This document shows positions 1-5,152 of a DNA stretch of 5,152 nucleotides, piece after piece. The stretch lies in the NCBI GenBank assembly GCA_023415845.1, contig JAEZJB010000381.1, positions 1-5,152 on the forward strand, read 5' to 3'. How positions within the stretch are numbered: position 1 is the stretch's first letter; each line of letters begins with the position of its first letter. The translations under genes were made by a program, and so were the position numbers. This DNA comes from Chloroflexota bacterium. Lineage in GTDB: Bacteria; Chloroflexota; Chloroflexia; Thermomicrobiales; UBA6265. The notes under the pieces were generated by a model. It saw only the letters and a list, made by a program, of their open reading frames with translations, searched no databases and was not told the origin of the DNA.

Positions 1-185
1 GTGATGCCTTTGGAAACGAAAGCCCCCAGGCGCTGAACATCGACGATTCCCGCGTATTCCAGCCCGTAGCCAAAGCAGCCGGACGCCGGAATGACCGGGT
101 TCCGCAGGACGAGTTCACGTGGGTTCCCAGGTGCGAGATCGACCGAAAGGTCTGGAGACCACTCGATGGATGAGATGTCGCTCAT
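1..185 (-). CDS. pyrD: Dihydroorotate dehydrogenase, class 1B catalytic subunit (5' part only)
   Basis: Only the first 61 codons are present; the gene runs off the left edge of the window. The product is expected to oxidise dihydroorotate to orotate in the cytosol with FMN, the fourth step of pyrimidine synthesis. Visible evidence: the N-terminal stretch NPVIPASGCFGYG (residues 29-41) is the glycine-rich start of the class 1 TIM barrel and matches the class 1B (PyrDB) signature. It is followed by EYAGIVDVQRLGAFVSKGI, in which Lys59 corresponds to the conserved lysine near the FMN. The start is ATG at 185-183, overlapping the pyrK stop as ATGA, so translation is probably coupled to pyrK. A GGAAG 13 bases upstream, inside pyrK, is a weak ribosome-binding candidate. 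Class 1B is supported both by the motif and by the adjacent pyrK, its electron-transfer partner. The active-site base lies outside the window and cannot be checked. Confidence 0.95.
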   Translation of the reverse strand, partial: MSDISSIEWSPDLSVDLAPGNPRELVLRNPVIPASGCFGYGLEYAGIVDVQRLGAFVSKGI

Positions 186-1009
186 TGCCACACCAGTTCT
201 TCCATATCGAAGACCGGCCCTTCAAGGCAGGAGGTCTTCATCCCGCGTTTGGTCTCCACCACGCACCCCAGACAGGCACCGACTCCGCAGGCCATCGTTC
301 GCTCCACCGAAAGTTGGACCGATGGCTTGTCGGCGAAGCGATTGACGAGCACCTCGCGCCGGAGGGATCGGAACATTGGCTCCGGACCGCAGGAGAAGAC
401 CTGATCGGCCCATTCGATGTAGGTTGGTATCAGGTCCGTTACAAATCCCTGATGCCCGGCCGAACCGTCATTGGTGGCCACGACGTACTCGACTTCAGGA
501 GGCAGGAGGTCCGCATCAAGCAGGCCATTCGCCGACATGGCGCCGAGCAGCCAGGTGACGTTGAGTCCCGCAGCGATGGCCTCGGCTGCGAGCATCCGCA
601 GCGGAGCAGCCCCGACACCTCCCGCGACCATCAGCAGGTTTTGGGACTTCGGGTTGATGGTGAAGGTATTGCCCAGCGGCCCAAGCACATCGATCACCGT
701 CTCGACCGGCTGCTCCACCAGCCATCCGGAGCCACGGCCATAGGGTCGGACGAGCACAGTCAATTCAGCCCGGTCAGGATCGGCGGCATACACGGAGTAT
801 GGTCGCCGCAGAAGAGGGTCGGTCGACCATTTCGTGCGGCCGAGAATCTCGACGAACTGTCCAGCCCGTGCGGTACGCACCAGCCCCTGCGGCGCCGTAA
901 AGGTGATTAGCATCGAATCACCCATGACCGGCTCGGTAGCCGTGATGGTCCCGGGGAATTCCCGGGACCAGCCTGGGTCAGAACTTTGGGTGGCAGGCAG
1001 CGCGGTCAC
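182..1009 (-). CDS. pyrK: Dihydroorotate dehydrogenase electron-transfer subunit (FAD, [2Fe-2S])
   Basis: This 275-residue protein is the iron-sulfur flavoprotein partner of class 1B PyrD. In the known family a PyrD2-PyrK2 tetramer passes electrons from FMN through [2Fe-2S] and FAD to NAD+. Visible domains in order: an FAD-binding beta barrel with RRPYS at residues 68-72 and GPLGN at 110-114; an NAD-binding lobe with VAGGVGAAPL at 128-137 and CGPEPM at 207-212; and a C-terminal cluster of four cysteines at 241, 246, 249 and 261. The C-x4-C-x2-C-x11-C spacing matches PyrK. The length is slightly above the roughly 255-260 residues usual for the family, the excess being an N-terminal extension of about 15 residues. 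The start is GTG: an in-frame TGA lies two codons upstream (1018-1016), so no earlier start is possible. GGAAAG about 12 bases upstream is a modest ribosome-binding site. It follows carB after 71 bases and overlaps pyrD by four. Taken alone it could be another ferredoxin-reductase-like protein; the cysteine spacing and the pyrD neighbour make PyrK nearly certain. Confidence 0.96.
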   Translation of the reverse strand: MTALPATQSSDPGWSREFPGTITATEPVMGDSMLITFTAPQGLVRTARAGQFVEILGRTKWSTDPLLRRPYSVYAADPDRAELTVLVRPYGRGSGWLVEQPVETVIDVLGPLGNTFTINPKSQNLLMVAGGVGAAPLRMLAAEAIAAGLNVTWLLGAMSANGLLDADLLPPEVEYVVATNDGSAGHQGFVTDLIPTYIEWADQVFSCGPEPMFRSLRREVLVNRFADKPSVQLSVERTMACGVGACLGCVVETKRGMKTSCLEGPVFDMEELVWQ

Positions 1010-1080
1010 TTCGAATCATGTCTTTCCGGATGGCGCTCAGGGGTTGATGACGAGAAACGAGATCGTCCCGAATGGTGCGG
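1010..1080 (-). other. carB-pyrK intergenic spacer
   Basis: This 71-base non-coding gap separates carB from pyrK. It carries the pyrK ribosome-binding region (GGAAAG near 1028-1023 on the minus strand), an out-of-frame ATG at 1019-1017 and a sequence block shared with the carA-carB spacer. No terminator is evident: the only inverted repeat (GACGA 1049-1053 with TCGTC 1063-1067) is a 5-base stem with a 9-base loop and no T-run, so read-through into pyrK is expected. No promoter can be called with confidence. Confidence 0.6.
1027..1055 (-). repeat. Spacer-shared block, copy 2 (before pyrK)
   Basis: On the plus strand this reads CGGATGGCG, four unmatched bases, GGGG, T, TGATG, one base, CGAGA. 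The same ordered words occur at 4372-4398 in the carA-carB spacer with one 2-base length difference. About 22 of 27 positions agree. It ends 18 bases before the pyrK start codon. The match is seen directly; whether it reflects a duplicated spacer, a regulatory element or chance is not resolved. Confidence 0.4.
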
Positions 1081-4000
1081 TCAATAGCCGAAGTTGGTCT
1101 GCCGGTAGGACTGGATCGGCTCGATGGCATAGACCGAATTCGCTTTCTCCATCGCCTCGACCACGGTCTTCGCGGTATCGATGGAGGTGATGCACGGGAT
1201 ACCGCGCTCCACGGCAGCTCGCCGGATTTCCAGGCCGTCGAGCATCTCCTTGTCAGCCGGCCCCGGTGTGTTGATCACTCCATCGACCGTGCCATCGAGA
1301 ATGACGTCCAGCATATCAGGCGACCCGCGCCCGATCCGCTTTGTCACCATCTGGACTGGCATTCCAGCGCGCTCGATCATCGAGGCGGTACCTTCGGTGG
1401 CATAGAGATGGAAGCCCATGCGGGTCAGTGACCGAATCCAGTCCAGCGACTCCGTCTTATCCTCGTCGGCGAGGGAGAGCAGGATCGACCCACCATCGGG
1501 AATCGACAGCCCCGCCGCGATCAGTGCCTTGTAGAACGCCGACTCGAACGAGCGGTCGATACCCATCACCTCACCCGTCGACTTCATCTCCGGCCCCAGG
1601 TGAACCTCCACCCCGCGGAGCTTGGCCATCGAGAAGACGGGCGCCTTGACCGCCATCAGCGGCTGCCGCGGCCAGAGCCCGCCTTCGTACCCCTGGTCCT
1701 TCAGGGTCTTGCCGAGCATGATGCCGGTGGCGAGCTTCACCATTGGCACCCCGGTGGCCTTGCTCAGGAAGGGAACCGTGCGTGACGATCGGGGGTTCAC
1801 TTCGAGCACGAAGATGCGGCCGGCATGGATCACGTACTGGATGTTGATCAGGCCGCGCGCGTTCAGGTTCAGTGCGATCCGGGTGGTGTAGTCGACGATC
1901 GTCTCAACCTCGGTCGGGAAGAGATTGACGCCCGGGTAGACGGCGAAGGAATCGCCAGAGTGGACGCCAGCCCGCTCGATATGCTCCATGATGCCGGGAA
2001 TCAGCACCTGCTCACCATCGCAGATCGCGTCGACCTCGACTTCCTTGCCGATCAGGTACTTGTCAACGAGGACTGGGTGGTCTGGGGTCAGCGTGACCTG
2101 GTTGCGAATGTAGCGTGCCAGTTGGGCTGATGAGTAGACCACTTCCATGGCCCGACCGCCGAGCACATAGCTGGGCCGGACGAGGACGGGGTAGCCGATG
2201 CGCTCGGCCACCGCTTCCGCGTCCGCCAGCGACGTCACGGTTGCGCCGGTCGGCTGGGGGATGCCAAGTCCGCGCAGGAAAGCTTCGAACCGATTCCGGT
2301 CTTCCGCCAGGTCGATTGTATCCAGCGAGGACCCGAGGATGTTCGCGCCGGCGTCAGAGAGTGGCTCGGCCAGGTTGATCGCGGTCTGGCCACCGAACTG
2401 GACGATCATCGGCGGCATGTTGGCCGGGTCGCCCGCACCCTCGTGAAGCATGATCTCCTCGACACTCTCGGCATCGAGCGGCTCGAAATAGAGCCGATCG
2501 GAGGCATCGAAGTCGGTCGAGACCGTCTCGGGGTTCGAATTGATCATGATGGAGGCGACCCCATCCGCGCGGAGCGAGCGGGAGGCCTGGACCGAGCAAT
2601 AGTCGAACTCGATCCCCTGGCCGATCCGGATTGGACCGGAGCCGATCACCACTGCCCGGTTCCCGGCCAGCGGTTCGGCCTCATCTTCCTCCTCGTAGGT
2701 GGAATAGAAGTAGGGAGTCTGGGCGGCAAACTCGCCGGCGCAGGTATCGACCATCTTGTAGACCGGAGCCATACCCAGCGACCGGCGAAGGGCACGCACG
2801 TCGGCCTCGGCCCGCCCGGCGTAGAAGCCGATCTGCCTGTCGGAGAACCCGGCCCGCTTGCACTCCCATAGGAGCTCGTCACTCAGATCCTCGTTGGCAA
2901 GGCGACGCTCCAGCGCGACCATACCTTGCATCTTCCAGAGGAACCACTCGTCGATGGATGAAAGTTCGTGAATCTGCTCGACGCTCACATCACGTCGGAG
3001 CGCGGCCATGAGCGCCCAGATGCGGAGGTCGGTGGGCCGCTTGACGAACTCGAGGATGATATCGAGGTCATCTCCCCAGTCTGGATGCTCCCAGGTGAGG
3101 TCTTTTGCCGTGGTTTCAAGGGAGCGCACAGCCTTCTGGATTGCCCCTTCAAACGATCGATCGATGGCCATGACCTCGCCGGTCGCCTTCATCTGGGTAG
3201 TGATGGTGCGATCGGCCTTGGGGAACTTGTCGAACGGCCAGCGCGGAATCTTGGCCACCACGTAGTCGAGCGACGGCTCGAACGCCGCGGTTGTCTTGCC
3301 GGTGACCACGTTCGTCAACTCGTCGAGGCGCTTCCCGATGGCGATCTTGGCAGACAGCCGGGCAATGGGATACCCGGTCGCCTTGGACGCGAGCGCGGAC
3401 GAGCGGCTGACGCGAGGATTGACCTCGATGACACCATACTCCATGGAGTTGGGGTCGAGCGCGTACTGGACGTTGCAGCCACCCTCGATGCCAAGCGACC
3501 GGATAATGTTGATCGCCGACGAGCGGAGCATCTGGTACTCGCGGTCGGAGAGCGTCTGTGACGGGGCCACCACGATGGAGTCACCGGTGTGGACGCCCAT
3601 CGGGTCGATGTTTTCCATGTTGCAGATCGTGATGCAGGTATCGGCGCTGTCGCGCATCACCTCATACTCGATCTCCTTCCAGCCGAGCAGGGAGCGTTCG
3701 AGCAGCACCTGGTGGATCGGACTGGCATTGAGGCCAGAGGTAACGATCCGGTCGAGTTCCTCCGGGGTATGCGCAACGCCACCCCCGGTGCCACCGAGCG
3801 TGTAGGCAGGACGGATCACCATGGGCAGGGGAGTAATCTTCGCGAACTCGCGCGCCTCCTCGACCGAATGGACGATCTGGCCGGGAATGGCGGGCTCGCC
3901 GATGCGCTCCAGCAGGTCCTTGAACAGCGCACGATCCTCGGCCATCTGGATGGCCTCGATCGGCGTGCCAAGCATGCGGACCCCGTATTCCTCGAGGATC

Positions 4001-4335
4001 CCGGCTTCCGCGACCTTCACGGCCAGGTTGAGACCGGTCTGGCCACCGAGGGTAGGCAGCAGCCCCTCGGGCCGCTCACGCTGGATGACCCGACGGATCA
4101 CATCGACAGTCAGTGGCTCGATGTAGACCGCATCGGCGATGTCCTCATCGGTCATGATGGTGGCTGGATTGGAATTGACCAGGATGGTCCGCACGCCGTC
4201 CTCGCGCAATGCCCGGCATGCCTGTGAACCGGCGTAGTCAAACTCGGCAGCCTGGCCAATGACGATCGGTCCGGAACCGATGACCAGCACGCTCTTTGGT
4301 TGCGTGACTGGCTTGTGCTGGAAGGTCGTGCTCAC
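1081..4335 (-). CDS. carB: Carbamoyl-phosphate synthase large subunit
   Basis: This complete 1084-residue protein is close to the family norm of about 1070. It makes carbamoyl phosphate from bicarbonate, ammonia supplied by CarA, and two ATP. The two homologous halves are plain to see. The carboxyphosphate half has GSGPIVIGQ at 20-28, LGGQTGLN at 96-103, the ATP-grasp loop GGTGGG at 181-186, EVNPR at 304-308 and MKATGEVMAIDR at 382-393. An oligomerisation region follows at about 400-555. The carbamate-kinase half has GSGPIRIGQ at 565-573, RPSYVLGGRAM at 720-730, EVNPR at 845-849 and MKSTGEVMGIDR at 917-928. The C-terminal MGS-like allosteric domain (about 945-1084) keeps ATEGT (979-983), Lys999 and INTPG (1021-1025), which correspond to nucleotide-effector contacts in the E. 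coli enzyme. The start is GTG at 4335-4333; the open frame extends upstream but I found no in-frame start in the spacer sequence I read, and family homology begins at about residue 15. GGGG lies about 7 bases before it. It is an operon partner of carA, 84 bases upstream. No frameshift or missing core motif is seen. Confidence 0.99.
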   Translation of the reverse strand: MSTTFQHKPVTQPKSVLVIGSGPIVIGQAAEFDYAGSQACRALREDGVRTILVNSNPATIMTDEDIADAVYIEPLTVDVIRRVIQRERPEGLLPTLGGQTGLNLAVKVAEAGILEEYGVRMLGTPIEAIQMAEDRALFKDLLERIGEPAIPGQIVHSVEEAREFAKITPLPMVIRPAYTLGGTGGGVAHTPEELDRIVTSGLNASPIHQVLLERSLLGWKEIEYEVMRDSADTCITICNMENIDPMGVHTGDSIVVAPSQTLSDREYQMLRSSAINIIRSLGIEGGCNVQYALDPNSMEYGVIEVNPRVSRSSALASKATGYPIARLSAKIAIGKRLDELTNVVTGKTTAAFEPSLDYVVAKIPRWPFDKFPKADRTITTQMKATGEVMAIDRSFEGAIQKAVRSLETTAKDLTWEHPDWGDDLDIILEFVKRPTDLRIWALMAALRRDVSVEQIHELSSIDEWFLWKMQGMVALERRLANEDLSDELLWECKRAGFSDRQIGFYAGRAEADVRALRRSLGMAPVYKMVDTCAGEFAAQTPYFYSTYEEEDEAEPLAGNRAVVIGSGPIRIGQGIEFDYCSVQASRSLRADGVASIMINSNPETVSTDFDASDRLYFEPLDAESVEEIMLHEGAGDPANMPPMIVQFGGQTAINLAEPLSDAGANILGSSLDTIDLAEDRNRFEAFLRGLGIPQPTGATVTSLADAEAVAERIGYPVLVRPSYVLGGRAMEVVYSSAQLARYIRNQVTLTPDHPVLVDKYLIGKEVEVDAICDGEQVLIPGIMEHIERAGVHSGDSFAVYPGVNLFPTEVETIVDYTTRIALNLNARGLINIQYVIHAGRIFVLEVNPRSSRTVPFLSKATGVPMVKLATGIMLGKTLKDQGYEGGLWPRQPLMAVKAPVFSMAKLRGVEVHLGPEMKSTGEVMGIDRSFESAFYKALIAAGLSIPDGGSILLSLADEDKTESLDWIRSLTRMGFHLYATEGTASMIERAGMPVQMVTKRIGRGSPDMLDVILDGTVDGVINTPGPADKEMLDGLEIRRAAVERGIPCITSIDTAKTVVEAMEKANSVYAIEPIQSYRQTNFGY

Positions 4336-4364
4336 CGCCGCCCCATTTCTTGTTGAGTGATGTG

Positions 4365-4387
4365 CCCGGTACGGATGGCGTGCCGGG
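4365..4387 (-). other. Hairpin in the carA-carB spacer
   Basis: On the minus (mRNA) strand the arms are CCCGGCACG and CGTACCGGG around the five-base loop CCATC. Eight of nine positions pair and the sixth is a C-A mismatch. Five of the paired positions form an unbroken outer GC clamp. The bases after it (GCACATCACTC) contain no T-run, so it does not look like an intrinsic terminator. It sits about 29 bases before the carB GTG, where it could affect mRNA processing, stability or the CarA:CarB ratio; that role is inference. The mismatch becomes a G-U pair on the opposite strand. Confidence 0.6.
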
Positions 4388-4398
4388 TGATGTCGAGA
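4372..4398 (-). repeat. Spacer-shared block, copy 1 (before carB)
   Basis: On the plus strand this reads CGGATGGCG, four unmatched bases, GGG, TGATG, one base, CGAGA, in the same order and nearly the same spacing as at 1027-1055. It overlaps the hairpin at 4365-4387, but the partner arm that completes the hairpin here has no counterpart in the other copy. The similarity is visible by direct reading; its significance is uncertain. Confidence 0.4.
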
Positions 4399-4419
4399 TG
4401 CCGAAGATACGTGGGGAGA

Positions 4420-5152
4420 TCAGGCACGATCCGCGATCAGCGCCAGGAACTCATCGAACATGTTATTGGAATCGCTGGGGCCCGGAGAGGCCTCCGGGTG
4501 GAACTGGACCGAGAGGACGGGCAGCCTGTCGTGGGATAACCCCTCCACCGACCCATCGTTGAGGTTGCGGAGGGCCACCTGCCAGCCCGCGCCGGTCGGC
4601 ACGGTATCGTCGATCACCCGGTAGGAGTGGTTCTGGGCGGTGATCGTCACCTTGCCGGTTCGCTCGTCGCGGACCGGTTGGTTCCCCCCGCGGTGGCCGA
4701 ACTTGAGCTTGTCGGTATCGGCCCCGATGGCGCGGGCCAGCAACTGGTGGCCAAGGCAAATCCCGAGGTAGGGTCGCTCGTCATCGAGCAGCGAGCGCAC
4801 CACATCGAGGCCTGAATCGAGATTGGCCGGATCGCCGGGACCGGGGGAGACGATAACCCCATCGGGCTCCAGCTCGGCGATGCGGGAATAAGGGGTGCCG
4901 TAGGGCACCACCGTCACCTTCACGCCGCGGCTGGTGAGCGAGCGGATGATGTTCCGCTTGACACCGCAATCGAGGAGGACGACGTGGACTGCGGCATCGG
5001 GGTTGCCGTAGGTCACCTCCGCCGGCTCCATCACCTCGGAGACCACATCGCGTTCACCCGGGAGGGGTGCGGCCTGGGCCAGCGCCACCAGTTCCTCATC
5101 ACTCATGTCGGTGGCGTGGTGGACGATGACTGCCCGGGTGTCGCCGACCGAC
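4420..5152 (-). CDS. carA: Carbamoyl-phosphate synthase small (glutaminase) subunit, 3' part
   Basis: The open frame reaches the right edge of the window, so the gene is incomplete. About 243 codons are visible and roughly 120-140 N-terminal residues are missing compared with the usual 360-390. The frame continues upstream of the ATG at 5106 with SVGDTRAVIVHHATD, so that ATG is internal and not the start. CarA hydrolyses glutamine and channels ammonia to CarB. Visible evidence: the end of the CarA-specific N-terminal domain, then a class I glutamine amidotransferase domain with LDCGVKRNIIRSL, SPGPGDP and LGICLGHQ (nucleophile Cys encoded at 4758-4756), then FGHRGGNQPV and HPEASPGP with the catalytic His (4500-4498) and Glu (4494-4492). 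The full Cys-His-Glu triad is present, so the enzyme should be active. The gene ends in TGA at 4422-4420, 84 bases before carB. Confidence 0.98.
   Translation of the reverse strand, partial: SVGDTRAVIVHHATDMSDEELVALAQAAPLPGERDVVSEVMEPAEVTYGNPDAAVHVVLLDCGVKRNIIRSLTSRGVKVTVVPYGTPYSRIAELEPDGVIVSPGPGDPANLDSGLDVVRSLLDDERPYLGICLGHQLLARAIGADTDKLKFGHRGGNQPVRDERTGKVTITAQNHSYRVIDDTVPTGAGWQVALRNLNDGSVEGLSHDRLPVLSVQFHPEASPGPSDSNNMFDEFLALIADRA

Larger units (their letters stand above)
4336..4419 (-). other. carA-carB intergenic spacer
   Basis: This 84-base non-coding gap is longer than is typical for carA-carB pairs, which often abut. It contains a hairpin (4365-4387), a block also present in the carB-pyrK spacer, an out-of-frame ATG at 4346-4344 and the GGGG that may serve as the carB ribosome-binding site. 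I see no T-run after the hairpin and no clear promoter, so carA and carB are probably co-transcribed. Confidence 0.6.

Noticed and set aside
119..910. A 263-codon plus-strand open frame opposite pyrK
   Set aside because: It is exactly in antisense register with pyrK, where stops arise only opposite TTA, CTA or TCA codons, which are rare in GC-rich genes. Its translation shows no recognisable domain, while the minus strand encodes a clear PyrK.
1049..1067. Possible hairpin or terminator between carB and pyrK
   Set aside because: The stem is only 5 bases (GACGA/TCGTC) with a 9-base loop and there is no T-run, which is too weak to support a terminator.
1263..1275. INTPG in the CarB allosteric domain where E. 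coli has INTTSG, losing one threonine that contacts effectors
   Set aside because: Substitution at this position is common among bacterial CarB proteins as I know them, and effector response varies by lineage. It is not evidence of an unusual enzyme.
1600..3400. Internal similarity between the two halves of carB as a possible recent duplication
   Set aside because: The repeated motifs (GSGPI-IGQ, EVNPR, MK-TGEVM-IDR) reflect the ancient gene duplication common to all CarB proteins.
2443..4227. A series of long plus-strand open frames opposite carB (2443-2871, 2968-3561, 3589-4227)
   Set aside because: All are in the same codon-aligned antisense register as carB and read as low-complexity, Arg/His/Asp-rich shadow peptides. 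They are a composition effect, not genes.
4420..5106. Treating the ATG at 5106 as the start of a short stand-alone amidotransferase
   Set aside because: The frame stays open to the window edge and upstream residues continue the CarA linker region, so this is the C-terminal part of a full-length carA cut by the window.

Overview
This window is the middle of a de novo pyrimidine biosynthesis operon, with every gene on the minus strand. In transcription order (right to left) it holds the 3' two-thirds of carA, complete carB, complete pyrK and the first 61 codons of pyrD. The DNA is GC-rich by eye (around 60 percent), codons are mostly G/C-ending, and two of the three visible start codons are GTG. 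The order carA-carB-pyrK-pyrD together with an NAD-linked class 1B dihydroorotate dehydrogenase suits a Gram-positive-like or Chloroflexota-type bacterium. My best guess is a Thermomicrobia-like Chloroflexota, but this is only an inference from gene order and protein flavour.

Layout: 4420-5152 is carA, whose 5' end lies beyond the right edge. 4336-4419 is an 84-base spacer containing a stable-looking hairpin. 1081-4335 is carB (1084 aa). 1010-1080 is a 71-base spacer. 182-1009 is pyrK (275 aa). 1-185 is the start of pyrD, whose ATG overlaps the pyrK stop codon in an ATGA junction. No stretch over 300 bases lacks a gene. No RNA gene, mobile element, CRISPR array or operon promoter is visible.

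The gene products act together. CarA releases ammonia from glutamine and CarB uses it with bicarbonate and two ATP to make carbamoyl phosphate for pyrimidines and arginine. Later in the pathway PyrD oxidises dihydroorotate to orotate, and PyrK passes the electrons through a [2Fe-2S] cluster and FAD to NAD+.

The coding content is ordinary and I see no undescribed system. The points worth a second look are in the two intergenic spacers: a hairpin between carA and carB, a short sequence block shared by both spacers at similar places, and an out-of-frame ATG 10-11 bases before each GTG start.
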